64,000 nt of DNA from Pontibacter roseus DSM 17521 (GCF_000373265.1 NZ_KB890761.1:1104599-1168598); one strand, 5' to 3'. Counted from the first letter of the stretch, positions 36,756 through 46,797 are shown. Made by a program: numbers and translations. Notes: generated by a model from the letters alone, not told the origin.

Positions 36756-37681
36756 TTTGCCAATAAATCTTAACAATCAAAGTATACACAAGAATCAACA
36801 GCACAAAGCGCCCAAGTATGGTGCTTTCAGAGAGGTAGTAGAATGTAAGTTTTTAGAGCGGGGTCGAGCTAGTGTTGTAATAAAATGAAAGTTTAAACAC
36901 TATATATACAAATAAAAAAATAGTTTAATATAATAATTCAAGTAATGTTTTTAATAATTATACGGGGCAGAATGAAAATAGCCTTTGGTTTATAGCATTT
37001 TAACTAAAATATTGTGTGATGTAGGGAAGGGTGTTATATAAGATTAGTTATAAAACCAAGCATGGAATTGGGAAGTAACGGTATGGCCCTTCTGCGGTAT
37101 AGGTGCGGAGTGCATGGCTGGAGCGTAGAGCACAGGGTGTATATTAGATGTTGTAACATAGAGTGTTAGTGGTGGCTGCGGTATGTTCGCGCCCGCAGCT
37201 AGGGTGGGAGCCGAGCTATATCCTATATAGCTTGTGTGCGGAAGTAAATGCGACTTAATGCCTTTACTTAGCAGGCAAACCGCTTCGAAAGCAGGGGGTT
37301 AAGAAAATTTTATATATAGATTTTATGTATATCAGAAAAATATTCTTAGTTTACAGCTCGCAAAGGGCCATTCTGGTTTTGTTGCGAAAAAATGCAAAGA
37401 TTTGCTTTAGTTCTTTATTATGCCTAAATATGGAGTACAGACAGCTTCTAATCAATAAAATACAGCTTATGTTATAAAGTTTACTAGCCATTTTGCTCAT
37501 GTCTGCTGTTGTTTGCAGCGTATGTCTGCCAGGCACTTTCGCCTGAACAAAAATTCCTTTGAAAGACCCAATCATGGAGAGTCCTGTGTTATGCCACAGG
37601 CTACAGCTCCGAGTTGCGCCTTTTTTGACTTGCATTACTACTCTAATCTATAATTCATTTTTCACCTTAATTAACAGACCA
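36756..37681. other. AT-rich divergent control region between the two SusCD operons
   Basis: 926 bases without a credible gene, notably AT-rich against the ~57% GC surroundings. It must carry promoters for both operons. Seen inside: TATACTTTG-like sequence on the minus strand near 36778-36786 (a TA..TTTG with one base too few), a dyad at 37214-37232, and in the right leader a hairpin CCTGTG/CACAGG at 37583-37600. A reading frame on the minus strand at 37351-37635 has no family resemblance and poor codon usage, so it is not called. Confidence 0.5.
37214..37232. promoter_or_regulatory. Palindromic dyad, possible operator
   Basis: AGCTATAT CCT ATATAGCT: an exact 8-base inverted repeat with a three-base centre, about 450-460 bases from each susC start. 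Typical shape of a dimeric regulator site; no matching regulator can be named. Confidence 0.3.
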
Positions 37682-40600
37682 ATGAAAAAACTACTACTAT
37701 TGAGTTTTGCTCTGGTGTTTGTCCTGTTCCAACAGGCCATGGCACAGAGCAGGACGGTTACGGGTACCGTAACGGACCAGTCGACGGGCCAAGGCCTGCC
37801 TGGTGTTGCTGTGCTTGTAAAAGGAACTAGCGCGGGTACAGCGACCGGTGCGGACGGTACGTACTCTATCAATGTGCCTGCAGATGGCAACACGCTGGTG
37901 TTCCGCTTCCTGGGTTACAAAACCATTGAGCGTCCAATCGGTACTTCCAACGCCATCAACGTGACGCTGGAAATCGACCAGAGACAACTGGATGAGGTTG
38001 TGGTGGTTGGTTACGGTACACAGCAGAAAAAAGACGTGACCAGCTCTATCGCTTCCGTAAAAGGTGATGCGATTGCCAACCTGGCTACTCCTTCTTTTGA
38101 CCAGCAGCTGGCCGGCCGTGCATCTGGTGTTCAGATTACACAGCCTTCCGGTATTCTGGGTGCGCCTCCAAAAATCAACATCCGTGGTGTAAACTCCATC
38201 TCTTCCAGCACGCAGCCACTTATCGTAATCGATGGCGTTCCTGCAACTTCTGGTGACCAGGGTGGTTTCACACCTTCTAACGCACTGGCTGACATCAACC
38301 CGAACGATATCGAGTCATTCGAAATCCTGAAGGATGGTGCTGCTACGGCCGTTTACGGTTCACGTGCCTCTAACGGTGTTATCCTCATCACTACCAAGCG
38401 TGGTAAGGCTGGCCAAGCTAAATTCGCTTATGACGGATGGGCTGGTACTGCCAAAGCCATCGAACTGCATGACCTGCTGAACGCGCAGCAGTTCGTTGAC
38501 ATCACAAACGAGAAGTACAAAAACATCAACCAGACTTCTCCTGCCGCAATAGGTACTGCTGATACCGACTGGAACAAAGAAGTGTTCCGCACTGCTTTCC
38601 AGCAGAGCCATTCCTTCTCTGCCAGCGGCGGTACTGACAGAAGCACTTACTACGTTTCTTTGGGTTACACCAATCAGGAAGGTATAGGCCGTGCCAACAG
38701 CTTGGAGCGTTACTCTGTACGTACCAACATGACTACTAAAGTTACCAAGTTCCTGGATTTCGGTCTTCAGGCTGGTTTGACTAACCAAATCAACCAAGGT
38801 CCGCTTGCAGGCTCTAATAACCTGTCTGGTAACATCTTCGGTGTTATTCGTATGCACCCTAACGTACCAGTTTTCGACGCAAATCACCCAACTGGTTACA
38901 ATATTGACCTGGTGAACCCAAGAGCTCTTGGCCGTGGACCAAACACTGCTACAATTGCCAACGGTATCCCGAACATCCGCTTCGTGCTGGACAACAACAT
39001 TCGTAAGGCTACTACTTACCGTGGTCTGGGTAACGTGTTCCTGGATTTCAAACTGGTGGATAACCTGCGTTTCAAGACCATTCTGGGTGCTGACTTGACA
39101 ATGGTTGACGACTTCCTGTTCAATGACCCACGCCATGGCGATGGTCAGGGCTCTAACGGTGTAGTATCTCAGGCTTACTCTCCAATCAAAGCCTGGAACT
39201 GGCAGAACATCCTGTCTTACAACAAGACACTGAATGAAGTACACAACTTCGACGTGACTGCGGTACAGGAATACAACAAATACAGAAGCAGCTTCTTCCA
39301 GGCGCAAGGCACTGGCCTTTCCGACCGTTTCTTCAACGAGAACCTGGTGAGCGGTACGTTTGCTAATCAGTTTGCCTTCGGTGGTATCGGTGAAAATGGT
39401 CTTGCTTCTTACCTGGGTCGTTTCAACTACAACTACGCTGGCAAGTACTACATTGGTGCTTCTATGCGTGCTGACGGTCTTTCTAAGCTTTCTCCAGACA
39501 ACCGTTGGGGCTACTTCCCTGGTGTATCTGCTGCTTGGAGAGTATCAGAAGAAGAATTCTTCAAGAACTCTAGCGCACTTAGCTTCATCTCTGACCTGAG
39601 ACTTCGTGGTAGCTGGGCTGAGGTTGGTAACATCGGTATCACAGGTGGTAACTATCCATACCTGGGTTCTTTCAGCTCTGCCCAGTACGGTTCCATGAAC
39701 GGTATCGCTTTTGGCAACACGGGTAACCCTGACCTGCGTTGGGAATCACAGAAAATCACTGACTTCGGTGTAGACCTTGGCCTGTTTGACGGCCGTCTGA
39801 ACCTGGAACTGGCTTACTGGATGAAAGATAACGTGGACGTGGTACTTGGTGCCCCAACACCTCCTTCCTTGGGTGTTCCTAACAACTCCATCAACAGAAA
39901 CATCGGCCGTATCACGAACGATGGTCTTGAATTCGGTATCTCTGGAACTGTAATCGACAAGTCTAACTTCAGCTGGAACTCTAACCTGAACTTTTCTACG
40001 CAGAACAACGAGGTTAAGGAGCTGGTTAACGGACGCGACATGGTGTATGATTACACTATCAACCGTGTTGGCGAGTCTGTTAACTCTCTGTTCGGATACC
40101 AGTTTGAAGGTGTGAACACAGCGAACGGTAACCCAATCTACCGCAAGGCAGACGGTTCTCTGATTCAGGGTAACATCATTGGCAACGGTGGCTCTACCGG
40201 CGTTTACTACGGCTATGATCCTGCTAACCCAAGCGTGCTAGGCGCTCAGTCTTCACTGACTGCTGCTGACAAGGTTATCCTGGGTACTACGCTGCCTAAG
40301 TGGTTTGGTGGTTTTGACAACAACTTCAAGTTGGGCAACTTCGATGCAAACGTGTTCGTGCGTTTCTCAGGTGGCAACAAAATCATGAACCGTACGCGTC
40401 AGGACCTGTTGACCATGTTGTTTGAGAACAACGGCACAGAAATCCTGAACAGATGGCAGAGCCCAGAGAACCCAGGTGACGGACAGACTCCGAAACTGGC
40501 TTATGGTTATGACAACTTCATCAACACAAACGGTCAGGCTTCTTCCCGCTTCGTGGAGAAAGGCGACTTCCTGAAAGTGAGTAACCTGGCAATTGGCTAT

Positions 40601-40810
40601 ACCTTGCCTAAGTCACTGACTGAGCGTGCTAGCATCGAACGTCTGAGAATCTATGCACAGGTGCAGAATGCTTTCGTAATCACTGATTACTCTGGTCTTG
40701 ATCCTGAGACTTATACCAACATTTCAGGCACAAACAACAACCTTGGTGTTGACTGGAATGGCCAGCCGCAGCAGCGTGTGTTCACTGTGGGCTTAAATCT
40801 TGGTTTCTAA
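37682..40810 (+). CDS. SusC/RagA-type TonB-linked transporter (right pair), high-expression codon usage
   Basis: 1042 residues. Signal peptide MKKLLLLSFALVFVLFQQAMA, carboxypeptidase-regulatory-like domain, TonB box DEVVVVGYGTQQKKDVTSS, the canonical SusC plug signature (LIVIDGVPATSG, ADINPNDIESFEILKDGAAT, YGSRASNGVILITTKRG) and a barrel ending in VFTVGLNLGF. Codons are strongly biased to GGT, GCT, CGT, AAC, TTC and CTG, unlike the GGC/GCC/CGC-rich genes around it, and the AGGTATA word is rare inside; both suggest one of the most highly expressed genes of the cell. ATG at 37682 gives the signal peptide directly. Substrate unknown; high constitutive expression would fit peptide or general oligomer uptake. 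Confidence 0.96.
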   Translation: MKKLLLLSFALVFVLFQQAMAQSRTVTGTVTDQSTGQGLPGVAVLVKGTSAGTATGADGTYSINVPADGNTLVFRFLGYKTIERPIGTSNAINVTLEIDQRQLDEVVVVGYGTQQKKDVTSSIASVKGDAIANLATPSFDQQLAGRASGVQITQPSGILGAPPKINIRGVNSISSSTQPLIVIDGVPATSGDQGGFTPSNALADINPNDIESFEILKDGAATAVYGSRASNGVILITTKRGKAGQAKFAYDGWAGTAKAIELHDLLNAQQFVDITNEKYKNINQTSPAAIGTADTDWNKEVFRTAFQQSHSFSASGGTDRSTYYVSLGYTNQEGIGRANSLERYSVRTNMTTKVTKFLDFGLQAGLTNQINQGPLAGSNNLSGNIFGVIRMHPNVPVFDANHPTGYNIDLVNPRALGRGPNTATIANGIPNIRFVLDNNIRKATTYRGLGNVFLDFKLVDNLRFKTILGADLTMVDDFLFNDPRHGDGQGSNGVVSQAYSPIKAWNWQNILSYNKTLNEVHNFDVTAVQEYNKYRSSFFQAQGTGLSDRFFNENLVSGTFANQFAFGGIGENGLASYLGRFNYNYAGKYYIGASMRADGLSKLSPDNRWGYFPGVSAAWRVSEEEFFKNSSALSFISDLRLRGSWAEVGNIGITGGNYPYLGSFSSAQYGSMNGIAFGNTGNPDLRWESQKITDFGVDLGLFDGRLNLELAYWMKDNVDVVLGAPTPPSLGVPNNSINRNIGRITNDGLEFGISGTVIDKSNFSWNSNLNFSTQNNEVKELVNGRDMVYDYTINRVGESVNSLFGYQFEGVNTANGNPIYRKADGSLIQGNIIGNGGSTGVYYGYDPANPSVLGAQSSLTAADKVILGTTLPKWFGGFDNNFKLGNFDANVFVRFSGGNKIMNRTRQDLLTMLFENNGTEILNRWQSPENPGDGQTPKLAYGYDNFINTNGQASSRFVEKGDFLKVSNLAIGYTLPKSLTERASIERLRIYAQVQNAFVITDYSGLDPETYTNISGTNNNLGVDWNGQPQQRVFTVGLNLGF

Positions 40811-40828
40811 TTATTTAATTATCTGACA

Positions 40829-42409
40829 ATGAAGAATAAATCATTTTTAAGAAATAGATTGAAGTTAGCGCTATTAGCCCCGGCGGTTTGCTTTTCGCTG
40901 ATGCTGACTTCTTGCGACAAGGACGTAATGGAGCTTGCTCCCTATGACCGTCTGACAGAAGAAAGTGCCTTCACGACTCCTGAGCGTATTGAATTGACAG
41001 TAGCCGGTGTTTATGACGCTGCTCAGTCTGGTTTCTATGCGGGCGGTGCTGTGCGTGGTTATCCGTTTGGTGCTGCCCACGTATCGCAGGGTGACACGCG
41101 CGGTGAGGACATGGTGAACCTGGAGGCATTCTACGCCATCACGTACCAGTCTACTTACAATGCTACCTCTGCTAACAACGTGTATCACTTTGAGACACTG
41201 TATGCCGTGGTGAACAAGGCAAACGTAGTGATTGAGGGCGTAGAGAAAGCTGTTACCGGCGGACTTATCACGGCTGAAGTGGGCAACGCCTACATCGCAG
41301 AAGCCCGTTACCTGCGCGCGCTGTCCCACCACGAACTGCTGGTGCACTTCGCCCGTCCGTACAACCACACAGCAGACGCTTCTCACCCAGGTATACCATA
41401 CAGAACAGTTCCTGTAAATACGCCTGCTCGTGTTGAGGAAGCCGCTAAGCAAGGCCGTGGCACTGTGGCTGAAGCGTATGCCAAGCTACTGGAAGACCTC
41501 GATTATGCGGAGGCTAACCTGCCGGTAACCCGTACCAACAAGATTTCCAGAGCGACTCAAGGTGCTGCCATTGCCATGAAAACCCGTGTGAAACTGCACA
41601 TGCGTGATTGGCAAGGTGTTATTACGGAAGGAAACAAGTTGATTTCCGGTACAGGTCCGTTCACCAGCCCAATCGGTGGCTATGCTTTGACAGCTTCTCC
41701 TGACGGACCATGGGCTGCTAACGCTAACAACACGGAGTCTATCTTCTCGTTTGAGAACACTGCCAATGACAACGCCAGCGTGAACGGTTCATTGGGTCAG
41801 ATGTACAACGCCGGTACAGGTGGTCGTGCCCTGGTATCCATCAGCCCGATTATCTGGAATGCCAGCTTCTGGCCTGCCAATGACAAACGCCGTGAGATTA
41901 CAAACACTACTGCAAGAGCCATCTATACAAAGAAGTACAGAGACGCTACTACGCAGACTGACTGGTCTCCAATCATTCGCTATGCTGAAGTGTTGCTTAA
42001 CGTAGCTGAGGCTGAAGCCAGAACAGGTGGCAACGACAGAGCGCTTGCCCTGTTGAACGCAGTGCGTGGCCGCTCTACTGACCAGCTGTACACAGGCTTG
42101 ACTGGTGATGCGTTGGTTCAGGCCATTGTGAACGAGCGCCGCATCGAGTTCCTGGCTGAAGGTCTGCGTTGGAAGGACATCCACCGTCTGGCCAAAGAAG
42201 GTAAGTTCGGCCCTGCCGGTATACCTGCCAAAGTAGCCTCAGCTAACATGAAGGTAGAGGATTTCCAGGCCGCCAGTGGCTCTGTCAGAGAGGCAGCCAT
42301 TGCCTACCCTTTCATCCCTTACGATGACTTCCGTTTCATATGGCCTCTGCCAATCTCTGAGATTAACGCTAACCCTGTGCTAGCGGATCAGCAGAACCCT
42401 GGTTACTAG
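40829..42409 (+). CDS. SusD/RagB-type nutrient-binding lipoprotein (right pair)
   Basis: 526 residues. Lipoprotein signal with lipobox MLTSC (Cys about 29), then ELAPYDRLTEESAFTTPERIELTVAGVYDAAQ, the classic RagB/SusD beginning, TPR-like helices (NAYIAEARYLRALSHHELLVHFARPYNH) and a C-terminal RagB domain (RYAEVLLNVAEAEA, VNERRIEFLAEGLRWKDIHRLA). Partner of the right SusC, 18 bases upstream, with the same GGT/GCT/CGT-rich codon usage. It ends the operon; a perfect terminator follows. It would bind the substrate at the cell surface. Confidence 0.95.
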   Translation: MKNKSFLRNRLKLALLAPAVCFSLMLTSCDKDVMELAPYDRLTEESAFTTPERIELTVAGVYDAAQSGFYAGGAVRGYPFGAAHVSQGDTRGEDMVNLEAFYAITYQSTYNATSANNVYHFETLYAVVNKANVVIEGVEKAVTGGLITAEVGNAYIAEARYLRALSHHELLVHFARPYNHTADASHPGIPYRTVPVNTPARVEEAAKQGRGTVAEAYAKLLEDLDYAEANLPVTRTNKISRATQGAAIAMKTRVKLHMRDWQGVITEGNKLISGTGPFTSPIGGYALTASPDGPWAANANNTESIFSFENTANDNASVNGSLGQMYNAGTGGRALVSISPIIWNASFWPANDKRREITNTTARAIYTKKYRDATTQTDWSPIIRYAEVLLNVAEAEARTGGNDRALALLNAVRGRSTDQLYTGLTGDALVQAIVNERRIEFLAEGLRWKDIHRLAKEGKFGPAGIPAKVASANMKVEDFQAASGSVREAAIAYPFIPYDDFRFIWPLPISEINANPVLADQQNPGY

Positions 42410-42431
42410 TCCATAGGAAAAGTAAATAGTA

Positions 42432-42466
42432 AAAAAGCCTGCCAATGCTACATTGGCAGGCTTTTT
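42432..42466 (+). terminator. Strong terminator after the right SusCD operon
   Basis: Perfect 16-base stem AAAAAGCCTGCCAATG (42432-42447) with its complement (42451-42466), loop CTA, ending in five T. Confidence 0.93.
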
Positions 42467-42584
42467 CTTTTAAGCCATTTCTAAGAAGGGGGTGAAGACA
42501 TAGGACGGCTAGCTTAAGGTATAGCGGCTTGCTTGTATCCGAGCCTTGTCCTACCTTGCGGCTCAAGAAACATATTATAAGTAT

Positions 42585-43181
42585 ATGCTCCTATCCAACT
42601 ACAGCGGAAAAATAGTAGAGGCAGGTATAGATGAAGCCGGCAGAGGATGCCTGGCCGGACCAGTAGTGGCTGCGGCGGTCATCTTTCCTCTAGGGTATAG
42701 CCATTCACTCCTCAACGATTCCAAGAAACTAAGCAGGGAGCAGCGGGAGCAGCTACGAGAAGACATTGTCAGAGATGCGGTGGCCTGGGCGATAGGGGAG
42801 GCAACACCTCAGGAGATAGATGTGGTGAACATCCTGCAGGCCACATACCTGGCCATGCACCGGGCAGTGGCCGGGTTGGGGATGCAACCAGAGTACCTGC
42901 TGGTAGACGGAAACAGATTCAAGCCTTACAGGCAGGTGCCGCATGCCTGCATCGTCAAAGGAGATGGGAAGTATTTATCAATAGCGGCGGCATCTGTGCT
43001 GGCCAAAACGCACCGCGATGGCCTGATGCTAAAACTGGCGGAAGAGTATACTGCGTATGGTTGGGAGCAGAATGCAGGCTACCCTACTCTAAAGCACCGG
43101 GCTGCCATTGCAGCGGCGGGTGCCACCCCGCATCACCGACGCACGTTCAGGCTGCTGCCTGACCAGCTCCCGCTGTTTTAA
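42585..43181 (+). CDS. rnhB: Ribonuclease HII
   Basis: 198 residues. Removes RNA from RNA-DNA hybrids and misincorporated ribonucleotides. Catalytic acids: Asp16 and Glu17 in GIDEAGRG, Asp in LLVDGN near 107, and Asp in VLAKTHRD near 142; all present. Start at ATG 42585 (MLLSNYSGKIVEAGIDEAGRG) puts the catalytic motif at the family position; an in-frame TTG at 42546 would add a non-conserved lead. It is followed, 7 bases on, by the 3' end of the converging response regulator. Confidence 0.95.
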   Translation: MLLSNYSGKIVEAGIDEAGRGCLAGPVVAAAVIFPLGYSHSLLNDSKKLSREQREQLREDIVRDAVAWAIGEATPQEIDVVNILQATYLAMHRAVAGLGMQPEYLLVDGNRFKPYRQVPHACIVKGDGKYLSIAAASVLAKTHRDGLMLKLAEEYTAYGWEQNAGYPTLKHRAAIAAAGATPHHRRTFRLLPDQLPLF

Positions 43182-43188
43182 GAGCGGC

Positions 43189-43623
43189 TTACTTCAGTTT
43201 GATAAGGTCCAGGAACAGGGTGAAGCTGGCGAGAGAGGAGTGGCTGTTCTCGAAGTTGTCGAAAGACATTGGCTTTACGATGTAGCCTGCCACATTGAGA
43301 CGCTGCGCAGCCATACGGTCCGTCTCCTCGTTTGAAGTAGTCATGATGAACACAGGAATGTGGCTGAACTCTGGCTCTGTGCGAAGCTCGGCAAGGAACT
43401 CCAGTCCGTTCATCTTGGGCATGTTGATGTCGAGCAGGATGACGCTGGGCGCTGGAGAGATTTTCTCTACTCCATGTCCACGGAGCATATCTAGGGCCTC
43501 ACGACCATTTCGTGCCACATGTATGGGATGCGTAATATTTATTTTCTTCAGTTCCCGCTCTACGTTCATAATATCCAGGTAGTCATCTTCCACAAGCAGG
43601 ATATTAACTTTTTTATTCGTCAT
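43189..43623 (-). CDS. Rcp1-like single-domain response regulator
   Basis: 144 residues: one receiver domain with the acidic pair VEDD at 11-14, Asp near 65 in SVILLDINMP as phospho-acceptor, and Lys in YIVKPMSF. Its long-loop layout (REALDMLRGHGVEKISPAP) is that of the Rcp1 type that partners phytochrome-like kinases. The kinase gene lies just upstream on the same strand, 49 bases away. A TAnnTTTG-type promoter element sits 26 bases before the start. Confidence 0.92.
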   Translation of the reverse strand: MTNKKVNILLVEDDYLDIMNVERELKKINITHPIHVARNGREALDMLRGHGVEKISPAPSVILLDINMPKMNGLEFLAELRTEPEFSHIPVFIMTTSNEETDRMAAQRLNVAGYIVKPMSFDNFENSHSSLASFTLFLDLIKLK

Positions 43624-43648
43624 GATTGGTTGTCGCTGTAGGGTATTA

Positions 43649-43656
43649 CAAATTTA
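43649..43656 (-). promoter_or_regulatory. Bacteroidota -7 element (TAAATTTG on the minus strand)
   Basis: CAAATTTA on the plus strand is the complement of TAAATTTG, fitting TAnnTTTG, 26 bases upstream of the response-regulator start. It lies in the gap between the kinase and the regulator, so the regulator may also be made alone. Confidence 0.45.
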
Positions 43657-43671
43657 AGCTAAAATTTTGAC

Positions 43672-45144
43672 TTAGACCTGACTTTTAGGCCAAGTAAAGC
43701 TAAAGGTGGCGCCACTGCCTAGGCTAGAGGACACCCAAATGGAACCTCCGTGCCGCTCAATAATCTTCTTTACGATGGCCAGGCCCACGCCGGTACTCTC
43801 CACGGCGTCGCGCTCCTGCAGCGTCTGGAAAATCACAAATATGCGGTCATGGTACTCTGGGGCTATACCTGGTCCATCATCAGATACGGAGAAGGTATAG
43901 AAGGCATCGGACTCTTTGCAGGTGACCTCCACAAGGCCCTGGTCTTGGTGGTGGTATTTGATGGCATTCGTAATCAGGTTCAGGAAGACCTGGTGGAGCG
44001 GCACCCGTTCCGTGTGCAGCACAGGCATATCTGGGGCAATGCTAAGCGTGATTCCAGGGGGAGGAGAGGCCATGTCGGCTACCTCCGTCAGCAGTTGGTT
44101 CACGTCCACCTCTTCCTGGGTATGGCTGGTGCGGCCAATGCGTGCCAGCGCCAGTATGCCGTTGATGAGGTTTTCCATACGGTGCACCCGCACCCGCATC
44201 ATCGCCAGGTACTCCTTTATGTTGGGCGGCAGGTTTTTGCCCATGTCCTCTTCCACCCACCGGGAGGCTACCTCTATACCGCGCAATGGGGCCTTCAGGT
44301 CATGGGACACAACATAGGCAAACTGGTCTAGTTCCTTGTTTTTTCGGTCCAGCTCAGTGAAGGTTTCGTCAATGGTGGCTGACATCCTGTTGAGCGAGTT
44401 GGAAAGATGGCTGAGTTCATCGCCTGAGTCATCTACAATCTGGGTCTGGTACTCTCCATGGGAGATTTTGTCTGCCAGTGTCACCATCTTCACAATCCTC
44501 TTGGAGATGAGCCGCGTGATGTAGAAGGCCCAGCCGAGGCCCAACAACACTGATAGGATGGTGAGTATGGTAGAAACCTGCCTGGTGTTGCTGATACTGC
44601 TGCTGAGAACCCCTTGCCGCTCTTGCCGCAGTTTGTACTCAGAGGAGTTGAAGTCACGGAATGAACTGCGAATGGAGTCCATCACTATTTTCTCCCCCAA
44701 CAGCAGGGTGTCCAGCTTCAGGTCAAAGGCACGGCTCGTTGCCGCAAGGGTATCGGTGCGCTTCATGCCAATAAGTGGTTCGGCGTACGCTGTCTGCCAT
44801 TCGGCTTGCAACCTATATATATCCTTCAGCTTGCTTAGTTGGCTGGCTGAGTCGGAGGCATACAGCTTCAAGTCATCAAACATCTTGGGTAAAAGTTGCT
44901 TGGACTCGTGGTATGGCTGCAAAAACACCTCGTTCCCGTTCAGAAGGAAGCCGCGCAGGCCCGCCTCCATGTCGATGATGCTCCGCTGCAGGGAGGCCGA
45001 GTTGCGTACCACAATCTGGGAGCGCTGCACCCATTGCGAGTTTTCAATCACATCTTCTGACAGACGGAAGTTTACGATGGCGACAGCAGTGAAGAGCACC
45101 GAGATGAGCACGAACCCGATGAAGAGCTTGGTTGATAAATTCAT
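43672..45144 (-). CDS. Sensor histidine kinase with CHASE3 sensory domain
   Basis: 490 residues. First helix (about 6-26), a CHASE3 extracellular domain (~30-180; NSASLQRSIIDMEAGLRGFLLNG is the signature region), second helix (~192-214), HAMP linker (~215-265), then HisKA with the phospho-acceptor His in YVVSHDLKAPL near 285 and HATPase with NLITNAIKY, DDGPGI and GVGLAIVKK. The SHDLKAPLRG sequence is of the phytochrome-like kinase class, which matches the Rcp1-like regulator just downstream. The signal is unknown. Confidence 0.93.
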   Translation of the reverse strand: MNLSTKLFIGFVLISVLFTAVAIVNFRLSEDVIENSQWVQRSQIVVRNSASLQRSIIDMEAGLRGFLLNGNEVFLQPYHESKQLLPKMFDDLKLYASDSASQLSKLKDIYRLQAEWQTAYAEPLIGMKRTDTLAATSRAFDLKLDTLLLGEKIVMDSIRSSFRDFNSSEYKLRQERQGVLSSSISNTRQVSTILTILSVLLGLGWAFYITRLISKRIVKMVTLADKISHGEYQTQIVDDSGDELSHLSNSLNRMSATIDETFTELDRKNKELDQFAYVVSHDLKAPLRGIEVASRWVEEDMGKNLPPNIKEYLAMMRVRVHRMENLINGILALARIGRTSHTQEEVDVNQLLTEVADMASPPPGITLSIAPDMPVLHTERVPLHQVFLNLITNAIKYHHQDQGLVEVTCKESDAFYTFSVSDDGPGIAPEYHDRIFVIFQTLQERDAVESTGVGLAIVKKIIERHGGSIWVSSSLGSGATFSFTWPKSQV

Positions 45145-45617
45145 GTGTGTTTTACCTGTCTCTGAGCATATAAGCTGGCTTCCTGGACCAGGATGAGCCG
45201 GACCGACGGTATGCTAAGGTAGCAAGATCAATCCTATTTGAAAAGCCTGACTTGTGATGAGAGAAGTGAAACGCGCCGCGCAAGGCGGCAAGGATGAGAG
45301 CCATACCTCCCGAGGGGCGGCTGCTTGGGTGTTCTTCCGAGTGTCATTATCCTTCTTTTGGCTAAAAGTGATGACTCGGTTGTACGGGGCCACGGTGGCA
45401 AGGTTATGCGGTCTAACCGGAGTGTTGTTGCACTATATCAAGTATTTTGGAGGTATGGCTATACCTGGCGTATGCTGACCTGCGCAATGGTGTCAGCGGG
45501 AATGGCTTGAGGCGGCACAGGCAAAGGATGCGGTGCAGACTTGTGCATAAAATTTCGGAAGCGGGTTTATTTTAGTTAATTTTACCGGCAATCACTGGAC
45601 ATAGAAACGAACCTTAT
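45145..45617. other. Spacer between kinase and gcvT, with traces of a repeat
   Basis: 473 bases without a gene. 45270-45400 reads like a weathered version of repeat sequence seen elsewhere in the phylum (CCCGAGGGGCGGCTGCTTGG, then a TTTTGGCTAAAAGTGATGA run), but no long match to copies A-C could be made by eye. A near-match to the -7 element (TAATTTTA) lies around 45579, about 32 bases before gcvT. Confidence 0.35.
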
Positions 45618-46706
45618 ATGGAACTGAAGAAAATCGCTTTGAATGATGTGCACGAGTCGCTGGGTGCGAAAATGGTGCCTTTTGCAGGGTATAACATGCC
45701 TGTGCGCTACTCATCAGACCTGGATGAGCACAACACCGTGCGCAATGCGGTAGGTATATTCGATGTATCGCATATGGGTGAGTTCCTGGTGAAGGGCCCG
45801 CGCGCCTTGGACCTGATTCAGCGCGTGACCTCTAACGATGCCTCCAAACTGACGCCCGGCAGAATCCAGTACTCCTGCTTTCCCAACGAAGGTGGCGGCA
45901 TAGTGGATGACTTGCTGGTGTATTGCATGGCCGAAGAAGAGTACATGCTGGTGGTGAACGCCTCCAACATCGATAAAGATTGGGCTTGGCTGAACAAATA
46001 CAACACCGAAGGAGCAGAACTCCAGAACATATCTGACGAAACGTCGCTGTTCGCGGTGCAGGGCCCGAAGACGGTGGAGGCGCTGCAGTCCCTTACTTCT
46101 GTAGACCTAGGCAGCATGGCCTACTATACCTTTGAACTAGGCGAGTTTGCAGGTGTACCTGATGTTATACTGTCGGCGACCGGCTATACCGGTTCCGGCG
46201 GATTCGAGATATACGTGAAGAACCAGGACGCCGAGAAGGTGTTTCATGCCATCATGGAAGCGGGCAAGGCGTTTGGTATTAAGCCAATAGGTCTGGGCGC
46301 CCGCGACACGCTCCGTCTGGAGATGGGTTTCTGCCTCTACGGCAACGACATCAACGACTATACTTCGCCACTGGAGGCAGGCCTGGGTTGGATTACCAAG
46401 TTCGACAAGCAATTCATCAACTCCGACAACCTGAAAGAGCAGAAGGCCGCTGGTGTGTCCAAGAAGCTGGTAGGCTTCGAGATGTTGGAGAAGGCTATAC
46501 CTAGAGCGCATTACGAGATTGTGAACGCCGAAGGGGAAGCGATAGGGGAGGTGACCTCAGGCACCATGTCGCCTACGCTGGGCAAGGGCATTGGCCTGGG
46601 CTATGTGCAGACGGAGTACAGCAAACCTGGCTCCGAGGTGTTCGTGCGCGTGCGCAACAAGGACATGAAGGGACAAGTGGTGAAGCTGCCATTCGTGAAG
46701 AAATAG
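45618..46706 (+). CDS. gcvT: Aminomethyltransferase, T protein of the glycine cleavage system
   Basis: 362 residues, as usual for GcvT. Transfers the aminomethyl carbon from lipoyl-H protein to tetrahydrofolate, releasing ammonia. Conserved segments: [20 protein letters not shown], the folate-binding FDVSHMGEF near 50, [18 protein letters not shown] near 90, [13 protein letters not shown] near 190, and [14 protein letters not shown] near 228. No gcvH or gcvP next to it, which is usual in this phylum. comB-like follows after 91 bases in the same direction. Confidence 0.97.
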   Translation: MELKKIALNDVHESLGAKMVPFAGYNMPVRYSSDLDEHNTVRNAVGIFDVSHMGEFLVKGPRALDLIQRVTSNDASKLTPGRIQYSCFPNEGGGIVDDLLVYCMAEEEYMLVVNASNIDKDWAWLNKYNTEGAELQNISDETSLFAVQGPKTVEALQSLTSVDLGSMAYYTFELGEFAGVPDVILSATGYTGSGGFEIYVKNQDAEKVFHAIMEAGKAFGIKPIGLGARDTLRLEMGFCLYGNDINDYTSPLEAGLGWITKFDKQFINSDNLKEQKAAGVSKKLVGFEMLEKAIPRAHYEIVNAEGEAIGEVTSGTMSPTLGKGIGLGYVQTEYSKPGSEVFVRVRNKDMKGQVVKLPFVKK

Positions 46707-46797
46707 TCAGATTGTTGCTTGCTGGTTGTGGATTGGTATCCTTTACCGGACGTTTTTGCGACCAGCAAGCAATAGTTTAACCATCAACAATGAATAC

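Noticed and set aside
37351..37635. 94-residue reading frame on the minus strand in the SusC divergent region
   Set aside because: AT-rich low-complexity composition, no family resemblance, no RBS or promoter motif; overlaps the probable leader of the right susC.
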